Made by a program: the position numbers and the translations under genes. The notes beneath the pieces are model-generated. The model saw only the letters and a list, made by a program, of their open reading frames with translations. It was not told where the DNA came from and ran no database searches. Source: JBCCXL01 sp039191605 (lineage in GTDB: Bacteria > Acidobacteriota > Thermoanaerobaculia > Multivoradales > JAHZIX01). Taken from it: 64,000 bases of DNA. The stretch spans positions 124,001 through 188,000 of the forward strand of contig JBCCXL010000009.1 of assembly GCA_039191605.1 (NCBI GenBank). The letters are read 5' to 3'. Positions 7,669 to 16,535 of the stretch are shown one piece after another; position 1 is the stretch's first letter; the number at the start of each line of letters is the position of its first letter.

Positions 7669-9003
7669 TCATTCTTCTGGATCGAGGGCGATGTCGAGAC
7701 GCAGCCGCACCGTGTCGCTGCTGGGGTTGCCTTGAAGGTCGATGTGGAAATCTCGCACCGCGTCCATCACCTGGTGGTTCTCGTCCTCCAGCTGGAGATG
7801 AACGGAGAAGCGCTTCAGACGGGCAAAGTCTGCCCGGTTCAGGGTCATGCGAATCTGCCGTGAGAGGTCCTCGTGGTGCCCGTTGGTGGAGGCGGGGGGA
7901 GGAGCCGGTTCGGCGGGGGTCGATGCAGGGGGATTCGCCCGGGTGGGGCGGGGGGTGGCCTTGGGAGGCGTCGAGGCGCGGGTCGAGCGCTTGCCTCGGG
8001 CCTCCTGCCGGAGCTTTTCCAGCTCTCCTAGAACGTCGACGTTGGCGCGCCTGCTGCGCCGCGTTCCCGACGGCTTGGCCTTCGCCTTGGCTTGAGGTGC
8101 GGCGGGGGTTGTGGGCCGGGGTGGGGCGGGAGCCGTCGAGGAAGCTGGCGCCTCTACTGGCGCTGGATCCGCTGGCGCGGCTTGGGCTGCTGGGGCCTCC
8201 ACCGTGGTTTCTGCTGTCGCCGCTGTCTCGGCTGCGGCGGGGGTCGGTGGGGGCTGCGGTTGCCCATGGGCAGTGGAGCTCTCGCGGCTCGGAGTCGGGG
8301 CTGCCGGCGCGGCGGGGGCCGCGGGACGAGGCGGTGCCGCCGCCGGGGCGGGTTCGTCCACCTCGTCATCGCTGCCGCGGGCGAGCTTCTTCTTCAGCGC
8401 CATCAGGGTGAGGCGGGAGACCCCTTTGAGGGTCTCGAAGACGCCGTTACCGTTGAGCGCCGAGGCTTCGAAATGCGGCCAGTTGTTGCGGTTCAGGGCC
8501 TCGTTCATCTCCTCCACCGAGCAGATGGAGGGGAGGTCCCGCTTGTTGAATTGCAGCACCAGCGGAACCTCGAGCAGGGAGATGCCCAGCTCGCCGAGGT
8601 TCTCGGCCAGATTGTCCAGCGAGTCGATGTTGGCCTGCAGCATCGGGCGCTGGGAATCGGCGACGAACACCACGCCGTCGACCCCCTTGAGCACCAGCTT
8701 ACGGGTGGTGTTGTAAAACACCTGGCCAGGCACAGTGTAGAGCTGGATCCGGGTGCTGAAGCCGGCGATAGTGCCCACATCGATGGGCAGCAAATCGAAG
8801 AAAAGGGTGCGGTCCGTCTCGGTTTCGAGGGACACCATCTCTCCCCTAGACTCGCCGGAAGTCTGGGAGTAGATGTAATGCAAATTGGTGGTCTTGCCGC
8901 AGAGGCCAGGGCCGTAGTAGACGACCTTGGCGGCCATTTGCATCGTGCTGTAATTGAAGAAAACCACTGGAATCCCCTCAGCCGCGGTGGGATCCGAGAG
9001 CAT
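7669..9003 (-). CDS. MglA-family small GTPase with Pro/Ala linker and extra C-terminal domain
   Basis: The first 205 or so residues form a Ras-like MglA GTPase: VFFNYSTMQMAAKVVYYGPGLC with the P-loop GPGLCGKTTN at about 31-40, LETETDRTLFFDLLP, the YTVPGQVFYN switch-II region, KGVDGVVFVADSQ, and FNKRDLP for guanine binding. MglA proteins set cell polarity in gliding or twitching bacteria. Unlike the 195-residue family norm, this protein continues with about 150 residues of Pro/Ala/Thr-rich linker containing a basic KAKAKPSGTRRSRR patch, then a 70-residue C-terminal region with alternating strands that I do not recognise. ATG 9003 is chosen because homology starts just after it; a GTG at 9045 would add 14 residues. 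No MglB/roadblock partner is adjacent. It is divergent from hrcA. Confidence 0.85.
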   Translation of the reverse strand: MLSDPTAAEGIPVVFFNYSTMQMAAKVVYYGPGLCGKTTNLHYIYSQTSGESRGEMVSLETETDRTLFFDLLPIDVGTIAGFSTRIQLYTVPGQVFYNTTRKLVLKGVDGVVFVADSQRPMLQANIDSLDNLAENLGELGISLLEVPLVLQFNKRDLPSICSVEEMNEALNRNNWPHFEASALNGNGVFETLKGVSRLTLMALKKKLARGSDDEVDEPAPAAAPPRPAAPAAPAAPTPSRESSTAHGQPQPPPTPAAAETAATAETTVEAPAAQAAPADPAPVEAPASSTAPAPPRPTTPAAPQAKAKAKPSGTRRSRRANVDVLGELEKLRQEARGKRSTRASTPPKATPRPTRANPPASTPAEPAPPPASTNGHHEDLSRQIRMTLNRADFARLKRFSVHLQLEDENHQVMDAVRDFHIDLQGNPSSDTVRLRLDIALDPEE

Positions 9004-9475
9004 AGCATCGCGTCTATACACGGTCAATCTGACCCTCCCGTCCACAGCTCTCGGGGGCGGACAGGGGAAAGACTGCGATACAGTACACGAGCGAAGACCA
9101 CCTCTGGTGCTGGAAGGACGAAAAATCCATCGACCATCGCAGCTGCGCGTTAGCGAACCAGGGTGTCCTTCTCGAGTTGATAGCCCTCCCTCAACGCCCT
9201 TTCGGGGACCTTCCCCGCCGCATTCTCTCGGGTGTTCTAAAGACCTTTCGTTTCAACGGTTTGGTTTTGACACCGGGGGTCGGTTGGGGCTATCCTTTCG
9301 CGCTGAGCTAAAGGGTTTTTAGGGCCGTGCCGGCGCGTCTCTCGTCGATTCATCCGAATCTCCCCTTCGCTTTATCCTCAGCTCATCCCCATCGATCGAA
9401 GAGGCTTTCGCCAGCGCCATGCAGACCCCGCCGCTAGCGGGGCCCATCGCGCCCCTCCATCCTCGAGTCAGCATC
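9004..9475. other. Divergent spacer between MglA-like gene and hrcA
   Basis: 472 bp holding at least the hrcA-side promoter annotated separately. I looked for a CIRCE element (the TTAGCACTC/GAGTGCTAA inverted repeat bound by HrcA) and did not see one. No RNA gene is recognisable. Confidence 0.5.
9267..9296 (+). promoter_or_regulatory. Sigma-70-type promoter upstream of hrcA
   Basis: TTGACA at 9267-9272 (perfect -35) and TATCCT at 9291-9296 are separated by 18 bp. It would start transcription near 9303, about 170 bp before hrcA, and could drive the whole hrcA-grpE-dnaK run. Confidence 0.7.
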
Positions 9476-10576
9476 ATGGCCGAATCCAGAGATATCTCTC
9501 CCGGAGCGCCTCCGCGGGCCGTCAGCTCCGCCGCGAGTCTGCTCTCCGAGCGGGACCGAGCCATTCTCAAAGATGTGATCGTCACCTACATCTTGAGGGC
9601 GGAACCGGTGAGCTCGCGGGCCATTGCGAAGCACAGCCAGCACGGCCTGTCGGCGGCGAGCATTCGCAACGTGATGGCGGATCTCGAGGAGCACGGGTAT
9701 CTGTCGCAGCCGCATACTTCCGCCGGCCGGGTACCGACCCCGAAGGCCTATCACCTCTACATCGGTTCGATGATGGACGGTGCGGAGGTCGCCTCCGCGG
9801 AGCGCCAGATCATCGATGAGGCTCTGAGCGACACCCGGGACGCGGACGAGCTGGTGGCTTCCGCCTCTAGTCTGTTGTCGGACCTTTCCCACCACGTTGG
9901 GATCGCGCTGACCCCGGCCCTGGATCAGACCAAGCTGCGCACCATTAGCTTCGTGCCCTTGACCGATACCAAAGTGCTCTGCGTGGTGGTCTCGGATGCG
10001 GGCTTTGTCGACAACAAGGTGATCCAGACTCGCGAGCGGGTCTCACGGCGGGAGTTGGTGCGCATCTCCAACTACGTCAACGAGCACTTTTCTGGGCGCA
10101 CGCTGCAGCAGATTCGTGAGCGGCTGCTCACCCTGCTGGATGAAGAGCGGGCCCGCATGGATCAGATGCTCGGCTTGACCATCCGATTGGCTAGCGCCGG
10201 CCTCGCCATGGGAGATCTGCCGACCCTGTTGCTGGATGGAACCACCGAGGTCCTGCGACAGCCGGAGCTAGCGGACCTGGAACGGGTCCGTCGACTGTTG
10301 GAGACCTTCGCCGACAAGGCGCAGCTGGTGTACATCCTCACCGAGCTGATGCGCGGCAAGGGAGTGCGGGTGTTGATCGGTGAGGACAGCGATCTGACAT
10401 CCGAGCTGGATTTCAGCCTAGTGGCGGCTCCTTACGGTGTGGGAGATACCACCCTTGGCACCCTGGGCATCTTTGGACCGTCCCGAATGCAATACCAGCG
10501 CACCATACCGCTGGTCCACTATCTTGGAGAACGACTGAGCGATGCATTGGCCAACACCTTTGAGGTGGAGGCCTGA
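9476..10576 (+). CDS. hrcA: Heat-inducible transcription repressor HrcA
   Basis: A 366-residue HrcA, repressor of class I heat-shock genes. The N-terminal winged HTH is evident in LSERDRAILKDVIVTYILRAEPVSSRAIAKHS and LSAASIRNVMADLEEHGYLSQPHTSAGRVPTPKAYHLYI, followed by the GAF-like and inserted dimerisation domains (for example DLSHHVGIALTP and the FGPSRMQYQRTIPLVHYLGERLS end). ATG 9476 is used because conserved sequence begins about 20 residues later; an ATG at 9419 is possible. It heads the grpE-dnaK-dnaJ run. HrcA normally binds CIRCE, which I cannot find here, so its operator is open. Confidence 0.95.
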   Translation: MAESRDISPGAPPRAVSSAASLLSERDRAILKDVIVTYILRAEPVSSRAIAKHSQHGLSAASIRNVMADLEEHGYLSQPHTSAGRVPTPKAYHLYIGSMMDGAEVASAERQIIDEALSDTRDADELVASASSLLSDLSHHVGIALTPALDQTKLRTISFVPLTDTKVLCVVVSDAGFVDNKVIQTRERVSRRELVRISNYVNEHFSGRTLQQIRERLLTLLDEERARMDQMLGLTIRLASAGLAMGDLPTLLLDGTTEVLRQPELADLERVRRLLETFADKAQLVYILTELMRGKGVRVLIGEDSDLTSELDFSLVAAPYGVGDTTLGTLGIFGPSRMQYQRTIPLVHYLGERLSDALANTFEVEA

Positions 10577-10618
10577 GGCCCCTTGGGGTCGCTAGCCGCT
10601 CGAGGAGAATCGATCGCG

Positions 10619-11326
10619 ATGGAGAACGGCAAGCCTTCCATCTCCCCTGACGAAGCTCTCGATGCCGCCGTAAAGGAGGCAGTGGAGGCAGTGGAGGCGG
10701 TGGAGCGCAAGAGCCAGCAGGCCGCCGAGGTTTCGGCGGCGGATGAGCTGAAGGCGCAGAGCTTCGGAGACGAAGACTTCGATGAAGAGGGCGGCGAAGT
10801 CGCCCGGCTAGAGGAGGAGATCAAGAGCCTTCGGGAAACCTCGATTCGCACCCTCGCGGACTTCGACAACTACCGCAAGCGGATCGAGCGAGAGCGGGCG
10901 GAGATGCATCGCTACGCGATGGTGGAACCGATGCGCGATTTCCTGCCGATCATGGACAACCTGGAACGGGCGCTAGCGGCCTCTTCCGGTTCCTCCGACG
11001 ATCTCAGGGTAGGGGTGGAGCTGATCCACAAACAGATGGTAGATCTGCTGAATCGAAATAAGATCGAGACGGTGGCGGCGGTCGGGGAACGCTTCGACCC
11101 GAACATCCATGAAGCGATGATGCGGGAAGAGAGCGACGAGGTGGAGGAGCCGACGGTGGTGGAAGAATTCCAGCGCGGCTATCGACTCCACGAGCGCCTG
11201 GTGCGACCGGCGATGGTGAAAGTCGCGCTGCCGCTACCTCGAGCCCCGGAGGGCAGTGCTGATAGCTCGTCCTCCGAGGCCGCCGATTCTGCGACCGTCA
11301 TCGAGGAGGCCGACGGCGAAGGTTGA
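10619..11326 (+). CDS. grpE: Nucleotide exchange factor GrpE
   Basis: A 235-residue GrpE, which releases ADP from DnaK. An acidic Glu/Ala-rich N-terminal tail of about 60 residues leads into the long helix (VARLEEEIKSLRETSIRTLADFDNYRKRIERE) and the beta-wing domain with the family signature VERFDPNIHEAM-like GERFDPNIHEAMMREES and FQRGYRLHERLVRPAMVKVA. ATG 10619 is preferred over an upstream TTG because gaggaga lies 10 bases before it. The C-terminal Ser/Ala/Glu tail is longer than usual. It lies 42 bp after hrcA and 78 bp before dnaK. Confidence 0.97.
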   Translation: MENGKPSISPDEALDAAVKEAVEAVEAVERKSQQAAEVSAADELKAQSFGDEDFDEEGGEVARLEEEIKSLRETSIRTLADFDNYRKRIERERAEMHRYAMVEPMRDFLPIMDNLERALAASSGSSDDLRVGVELIHKQMVDLLNRNKIETVAAVGERFDPNIHEAMMREESDEVEEPTVVEEFQRGYRLHERLVRPAMVKVALPLPRAPEGSADSSSSEAADSATVIEEADGEG

Positions 11327-11404
11327 GCTGCTCCGCGGGAGCGGTGAGCACGCTGACCTACGAGGCGCGAAATTGAGCGTCGTCGGGCACGGGAGACTCA
11401 GGAT

Positions 11405-13219
11405 TTGACCAAGATCATCGGCATCGACCTCGGGACCACCAACAGCTGCGCTGCGGTGGTGGAGGTGACCGCACCGCGGGTGCTCCCCAACCGTGAAGGG
11501 AGCCGCACCACCGCATCCATCGTCGCCTTCACCGAGGACGGCGAGCGCTTGGTGGGGCAAATCGCGAAGCGGCAGGCGATCACCAATCCCCAGAATACGG
11601 TCTTTGCCGTCAAGCGCCTGATCGGACGTAAATACGAGGACGAGCACGTCCGTCGTGCGTCTCAAGTCTTGCCTTATCGCCTGGTGGAGGCGCCCAACGG
11701 CGATATCAAGGTCGAGATTCGTGAGCGGCGCTACAGCCCGGAAGAAATCTCCGCCTTCATCCTCCAGGAGATCAAGCGCTTCGTCGAAGAGGGTTTGGGC
11801 TCCGACGCCAAGGAGGCGGTGATCACCGTTCCCGCCTACTTCGACGACTCCCAGCGCCAGGCGACCAAAGATGCCGGGCGCATCGCCGGCCTCGAAGTGC
11901 TGCGCATCATCAACGAGCCCACCGCCGCCGCTCTCGCCTACGGCCTGAATCAGGACGACGTCGACAAGAACATCGCGGTTTACGATCTCGGCGGCGGCAC
12001 CTTCGATATTACGATTCTGCGCCTCGAGCGTGGGGTCTTCGAAGTGCGCTCCACCTCCGGCGATACCTTCCTCGGCGGCGAAGATCTGGATCAGCGGATC
12101 ATGGACTGGCTGATCTCCGAGTTCCAGCAGGAGACGGGAGTCGACCTGCGCAGCGATCGCATGGCGCTGCAGCGTCTCAAGGAGGCGGCGGAGCGCGCCA
12201 AGTGTGAGCTCTCCACCAACGAGGAGAGCTCCATCAATCTGCCCTTCATCGCCGCCGACGCTCAGGGCCCCCGCCACCTGGCGCGCACCCTTACTCGCAC
12301 CCATTTCGAGGAGCTGGTGGGGGATCTCATCGCCGCCACCGAGGGGCCGTGTCGCGAAGCGCTGAGAGATGCGGACCTCAACGCCGATCAGATCGATGAG
12401 ATCCTGTTGGTGGGCGGACAGACCCGCACTCCCCTGGTCAAGCAGACGGTGGAGAAGATCTTTGCCCGCGAGCCCAATACCGAGATCAATCCGGACGAGG
12501 TGGTGGCGATGGGAGCCGCCGTGCAGGCCGGTATTCTCGGCGGTGAGATCAAGGATCTGGTGCTGCTGGACGTCACCCCCCTCTCGCTGGGTATCGAGAC
12601 CCACGGCGGGCTCTTCGTCAAGCTCATCGAGCGAAACTCCACCATCCCGACCAAGAATTCGCAGATCTTCACCACCGTTTCCGACAACCAGGAGGCGGTG
12701 GATATTCACGCTCTGCAGGGTGAGCGCGAGATCGCCTCGGAGAACAAGTCTTTGGGCAAGTTCACCCTGGTGGGGATCCCGCCGGCTCCCCGCGGCGTAC
12801 CCCAGATCGAGGTCACCTTCGCCATCGACTCCAGCGGTATCGTCAACGTTTCGGCGCGGGACAAGGCCACCGGATCCTCCCAGGGGATCCAGATCAACCC
12901 CGCCAGCGGCCTCTCCACCGAAGAGGTGGATCGCCTGGTCGAGGAGGCGGAGAAATATGCCGCGGAGGACGAGATCCGCCGCGAAGTCCGCCGCTTGAAG
13001 AACCGGCTAGAGGGCATGATCTACACTTCGGATCGAGTCTTCGAGCAATTCCGCTCCAAGCTCAAGGACGACGAGCGCAAGCGCGTCAACGACACTCTGC
13101 TCAAGAGCCGCATGGCGCTGTCCTCGGATGATCAGGCGGATATCGAAGCCTCCATCTACGACATGACCACCGTGTCGGGCTTCCTCTCTGAGCTGATGCT
13201 CAACAACAGCGGCAAATAG
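11405..13219 (+). CDS. dnaK: Chaperone protein DnaK (Hsp70)
   Basis: A 604-residue Hsp70 ATP-dependent foldase. Signatures: IGIDLGTTNSC at the N terminus, VPAYFDDSQRQATKDAGRIAGL, IINEPTAAALAYG, VYDLGGGTFDITIL and LVGGQTRTPLVK in the ATPase half; LLDVTPLSLGIETHGG starts the substrate-binding domain. The protein stops soon after the lid helices and lacks the flexible 30-40 residue acidic tail of typical DnaK (about 635 residues). The start codon is TTG at 11405, the only start that leaves the TKIIGIDLGTT N terminus intact, preceded by gggag. This weak start and missing tail are the odd points; otherwise a normal DnaK in the canonical cluster. Confidence 0.96.
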   Translation: MTKIIGIDLGTTNSCAAVVEVTAPRVLPNREGSRTTASIVAFTEDGERLVGQIAKRQAITNPQNTVFAVKRLIGRKYEDEHVRRASQVLPYRLVEAPNGDIKVEIRERRYSPEEISAFILQEIKRFVEEGLGSDAKEAVITVPAYFDDSQRQATKDAGRIAGLEVLRIINEPTAAALAYGLNQDDVDKNIAVYDLGGGTFDITILRLERGVFEVRSTSGDTFLGGEDLDQRIMDWLISEFQQETGVDLRSDRMALQRLKEAAERAKCELSTNEESSINLPFIAADAQGPRHLARTLTRTHFEELVGDLIAATEGPCREALRDADLNADQIDEILLVGGQTRTPLVKQTVEKIFAREPNTEINPDEVVAMGAAVQAGILGGEIKDLVLLDVTPLSLGIETHGGLFVKLIERNSTIPTKNSQIFTTVSDNQEAVDIHALQGEREIASENKSLGKFTLVGIPPAPRGVPQIEVTFAIDSSGIVNVSARDKATGSSQGIQINPASGLSTEEVDRLVEEAEKYAAEDEIRREVRRLKNRLEGMIYTSDRVFEQFRSKLKDDERKRVNDTLLKSRMALSSDDQADIEASIYDMTTVSGFLSELMLNNSGK

Positions 13220-13305
13220 TCGCCTGCCCGACCCCTCCCCCCCTTCTTTCCATCGCCTCGGCTAAGGCTAGCCCTTGGTTCTTCCTACCCTCCGCTAGCT
13301 GAGCC

Positions 13306-13511
13306 TCGGTTTCAGCTCCCCGGTTTCGGCTCCCCGATTCCGGAATCCCCGATCCGATTTCCCCGCTTCAAGCCCTGCCGGTGGAGCCCTGAAGACCTCC
13401 GATCTGTCGGCGGCGGGGTCTCTCGGGGCAGCACTTCGGTGCGGACCCTCTACGGTCCGGCCCCTCCTCGGTTCGGCTCCTTCTCGTTTCGGCCCCATTC
13501 TCGATCCGGAA
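13306..13511. repeat. Two degenerate 14-17 bp tandem arrays between dnaK and dnaJ
   Basis: The 343-bp spacer 13220-13562 contains two imperfect arrays. At about 13306-13366 the unit resembles ccggtttcggctcc, repeated four or five times; at about 13451-13511 the unit resembles cggttcggctccttct, repeated about three times. No terminator or promoter is clear between dnaK and dnaJ. Confidence 0.6.
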
Positions 13512-13562
13512 GGCGCGGCGATGGTTCCCCACGAGTGAGTACTGACGAAAGAGTTCTCAGCG

Positions 13563-14675
13563 ATGAGCACGCAACGCGATTATTACGAGGTTCTGGGCGT
13601 CTCTCGAGATGCCGACGACAAGCAGATCAAGAGCGCTTACCGCAAGCTCGCGGTGAAGTACCATCCCGACAAGAATCCCGGGGATGCAGAGGCCGAGGCC
13701 CGATTCAAAGAGGCGGCGGAAGCCTATGCCGTGCTCTCGGATACGGAGAAGCGTCAGCGCTACGATCGCTTCGGCCACCAAGGCGTCTCGGGCATGGGAG
13801 GGGGAGGTTTCGACCCCTCGGCGTTCGTGGACTTCTCGGACATCCTGGGAGATCTCTTCGGCGGTGGCTTCGGCGCCGGTCGACGTGGTGGTGGCGGCGG
13901 TGGACGCGGTGCGGACCTGCGCTACGACCTCGAAATCAGCTTCGAGGAAGCCGCCTTCGGCACCGAGAAGACGCTGCGAATTCCTCGTCTGGAGACCTGC
14001 GACATCTGCCGCGGCACCGGCGCCTCTCCGGGGACCGGATCGACCACCTGCTCGACTTGCGGCGGGCAAGGTCAGGTGCGCTTTCAGCAGGGCTTCTTCG
14101 CCGTCGCCCGCACCTGTCCGGATTGCCGCGGTGAGGGACAGAAGATCGAAAAGCCCTGCTCGACCTGCCGCGGAGAAGGGCGAGTGGAGCAGGTGCGGGA
14201 TCTGGAGGTGAAGATCCCCGCCGGCGTCGATACCGGCTCTCGTCTGCGCCTGAGCGGAGAAGGGGAGCACGGTCGTCGCGGCGGCGGTGCCGGAGATCTC
14301 TACGTGGTGCTGCGAGTAGCGGCTCATAAGACCTTCCAGCGGGATGGCGCGGACGTCTTTTCGCGGCTGCTGCTGAGCTATCCGCAGCTGGTGCTCGGCG
14401 CCTCCGTGGAGGTCGAGACTCTGCACGGTGAGGAGACTCTTGAGGTTCCCGCCCATACCCAGCCGGGCAAGATCTTTCGCCTGCGGGGCAAGGGGATCGA
14501 CCGCCTCGGTCGTAACGGCAGGGGAGATCACGTGGTCGAAGTGGGGATCGAGATTCCCAATCCGCGGAAGCTGAACGAGGAGCAGCTAGATCTGCTCAAG
14601 ACCATGGCGGATCTTTCCGGTCAGCCGGTGCGCCAAGGCTTCTTCGAGAAGATCAAGAGCGACCTTTTCGGGTAA
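13563..14675 (+). CDS. dnaJ: Chaperone protein DnaJ
   Basis: A 370-residue type I Hsp40, which delivers substrates to DnaK and stimulates its ATPase. The J domain (residues 1-70) has the HPD motif in YHPDKNPGD. A Gly/Phe-rich segment (about 78-118) follows, then four CxxCxGxG zinc motifs (CDICRGTG, CSTCGGQG, CPDCRGEG, CSTCRGEG) between about 140 and 205, and the C-terminal peptide-binding barrels ending in FFEKIKSDLFG. All parts are intact and length is normal. It is 343 bp after dnaK and 5 bp before prmA. Confidence 0.97.
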   Translation: MSTQRDYYEVLGVSRDADDKQIKSAYRKLAVKYHPDKNPGDAEAEARFKEAAEAYAVLSDTEKRQRYDRFGHQGVSGMGGGGFDPSAFVDFSDILGDLFGGGFGAGRRGGGGGGRGADLRYDLEISFEEAAFGTEKTLRIPRLETCDICRGTGASPGTGSTTCSTCGGQGQVRFQQGFFAVARTCPDCRGEGQKIEKPCSTCRGEGRVEQVRDLEVKIPAGVDTGSRLRLSGEGEHGRRGGGAGDLYVVLRVAAHKTFQRDGADVFSRLLLSYPQLVLGASVEVETLHGEETLEVPAHTQPGKIFRLRGKGIDRLGRNGRGDHVVEVGIEIPNPRKLNEEQLDLLKTMADLSGQPVRQGFFEKIKSDLFG

Positions 14676-14680
14676 TTGCG

Positions 14681-15733
14681 ATGAGCGCCCCCTATCGTCG
14701 CTTGGTCTACGAGGTCCCGGCGGCGCTGGAAGAGCTCTGGGAAGCGAGGCTGTCCCTGGCTAGCTCCCTCGGCTGGCGAACTTTGGAGAGCGCTCCAGCG
14801 GATCCCTGGGGCGAGCCCGGAGAGCTGCCTCCTCGGGATTCCGACACCCTGCGACTCGAGGTGTATTTCGCCCAGGGGGAAACCCCGCCACAGCCGCTGG
14901 CAGGGATTCGTCTACTGGCGGACGACGGCTTCGAGGCCGAGGATTGGATGGGCGCCTGGCGCGCCAGCGTTCAGCCGCTGCCGGTGGGGGGGCGCTTTCT
15001 GGTGGACCCCAGAGAGGTCGACGAGGCGCCGCCGGAAGTGCCCCGAGGGCGCTTCTGGCTTCGGCTCCCGGCCCGCCAAGCTTTCGGTACCGGGAGTCAT
15101 GAGACGACCCGCCTGATGCTGGAGATGCTGGAAGACCTCGAGCATCAGGAGGTGCGGGATACCGAGGTGCTGGATGTCGGTACTGGCTCTGGCATCCTCG
15201 CCTTTGCCGCTCTCTGCCTGGGGGCTGCAAGGGTGGTGGGTTTCGATATCGACGTGGCGGCGGCGGTGGCGGCGGCGCAGAACCGGGGCTACAACCCCCA
15301 TCTCGCCCCGGCGTTCGCCGGCCGCCGGCTGGCCTTCTTCGCTGGCACCCTGGAGGCTCTGGCGCCCGGCCACTCTTCCAGTCAGCCCTCCGGCCAGCCT
15401 CCCTCCAGCCAGGCTAGGGGGCAAGCCTTCTATGGAGAGTCCGGACAGGCCGCCGGTGGGCTCTTCAACCTCGCCCTGGTCAACGTCTTGCCGGAGCGTC
15501 TTCGCCCCCATCTCGACGCCCTCTGCCCGTGCCTGGCACCGGGGGCCCGGGCCTTGGTCTCCGGAGTCTTGGCGCAGCGCCAGGAAGAGGTAGAGGCCGC
15601 TCTCTCGGAGCGCGGGCTGGAGCGAAGGAAGGTCTACCGCGAGGGAGAGTGGGTGGGATTGCTCTGCCGGCTGCGGGCTGAGGCTCGAGTTGAGGGACTC
15701 CAGGGGCGCGGTGAGGGGAGCTCCCCACGATGA
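14681..15733 (+). CDS. prmA: Ribosomal protein L11 methyltransferase
   Basis: A 350-residue PrmA-family SAM-dependent methyltransferase that modifies ribosomal protein L11. The diagnostic PrmA core is present: RQAFGTGSHETTRLMLEML, then the SAM motif LDVGTGSGILAFAALCLGA and the acidic strand-2 end VVGFDID, and the NVLPERLRPHL catalytic-loop equivalent. About 30 residues of Ser/Gln/Pro-rich sequence are inserted near 225-255, next to the SAM fold, making it longer than the usual 290-300; this looks like expanded low-complexity. It follows dnaJ by 5 bp and precedes rsmE by 13 bp, an arrangement common in several phyla. Confidence 0.9.
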   Translation: MSAPYRRLVYEVPAALEELWEARLSLASSLGWRTLESAPADPWGEPGELPPRDSDTLRLEVYFAQGETPPQPLAGIRLLADDGFEAEDWMGAWRASVQPLPVGGRFLVDPREVDEAPPEVPRGRFWLRLPARQAFGTGSHETTRLMLEMLEDLEHQEVRDTEVLDVGTGSGILAFAALCLGAARVVGFDIDVAAAVAAAQNRGYNPHLAPAFAGRRLAFFAGTLEALAPGHSSSQPSGQPPSSQARGQAFYGESGQAAGGLFNLALVNVLPERLRPHLDALCPCLAPGARALVSGVLAQRQEEVEAALSERGLERRKVYREGEWVGLLCRLRAEARVEGLQGRGEGSSPR

Positions 15734-15746
15734 AGGATCTCGAACA

Positions 15747-16535
15747 ATGAAGAAGGGTCCCGAGCCGAGATCGTCGCTGCGGGAGAAGGCTGAAGGGCTG
15801 CGAGGGGGAGCTCCTCGGGTCACCCTGGTGATGGATCCGGAGCAGCTCCGGGGAACGGAGGTGGAGGTTTCCGGAGAGGCCTACCGCCATCTCTTTCGCG
15901 CCCGCCGCCTGCCGGTGGACGCGCCGCTGCGCCTGGTGGACGGGCAGGGGCAGGCCCGCTGGGGGCGGGTGTCGGCGGTGGATCGCCGCAGCGCGATGCT
16001 GATCCTCGAGGGACCAGCGCCCAGCGGTGATCCGTCACGACCGGTGACCCTGCTGGTGGCGCCCCCACGCTCGCAGCGAGCCTCCTGGCTGGTGGAGAAG
16101 GCGACGGAGCTGGGGGCGAAGAGAATCCTCTTTCTCGCCACCGAGCGCAGCCAGCCCAGCGGAGGTCAGGGATGGCTGCAGCGCCTGCAGCGGGTCGCCG
16201 TGGCGGCCCTGGAGCAGTGCCATGGCGCGACTTTGCCGCGGCTCGAGGGGCCCCTCTCTCTGGGCGGGGCGATCGCCGAAACGCAGCGGGCCGAGGTGCC
16301 GCATCGGGTGTTGCTGCATCCGGCGGTCTCCGGCCAGCCGGTGCGCCCCGAGGAGTGGGGAGAGACGCAGGCGGTGGCGTGGGCCATCGGGCCGGAGGGG
16401 GGCTGGAGCACCCAGGAGATCGAAGAGCTGCGGGAGGCGGATTTCCGGCCGCTGAGCCTGGGGCCGAGAATCCTGCGGGTGGAGACCGCGGTAGCGGCGG
16501 CTCTGAGCCTCTCCTCTCTAGCCTCAGGAACCTAA
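15747..16535 (+). CDS. rsmE: 16S rRNA (uracil-1498-N3)-methyltransferase
   Basis: A 262-residue SPOUT-class methyltransferase. An N-terminal PUA-like domain (about 18-85, including FRARRLPVDAPLRLVDGQGQ) precedes the knotted domain with VEKATELGAKRILFLATERSQ, RVAVAALEQCHGATLPRLEGP, WAIGPEGGWSTQEIEELREADF and LGPRILRVETAVAAAL, all signature RsmE segments. ATG 15747 is chosen because aagga at 15733-15737 sits nine bases ahead and the gene then starts 13 bp after the prmA stop. Length is normal. Confidence 0.95.
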   Translation: MKKGPEPRSSLREKAEGLRGGAPRVTLVMDPEQLRGTEVEVSGEAYRHLFRARRLPVDAPLRLVDGQGQARWGRVSAVDRRSAMLILEGPAPSGDPSRPVTLLVAPPRSQRASWLVEKATELGAKRILFLATERSQPSGGQGWLQRLQRVAVAALEQCHGATLPRLEGPLSLGGAIAETQRAEVPHRVLLHPAVSGQPVRPEEWGETQAVAWAIGPEGGWSTQEIEELREADFRPLSLGPRILRVETAVAAALSLSSLASGT

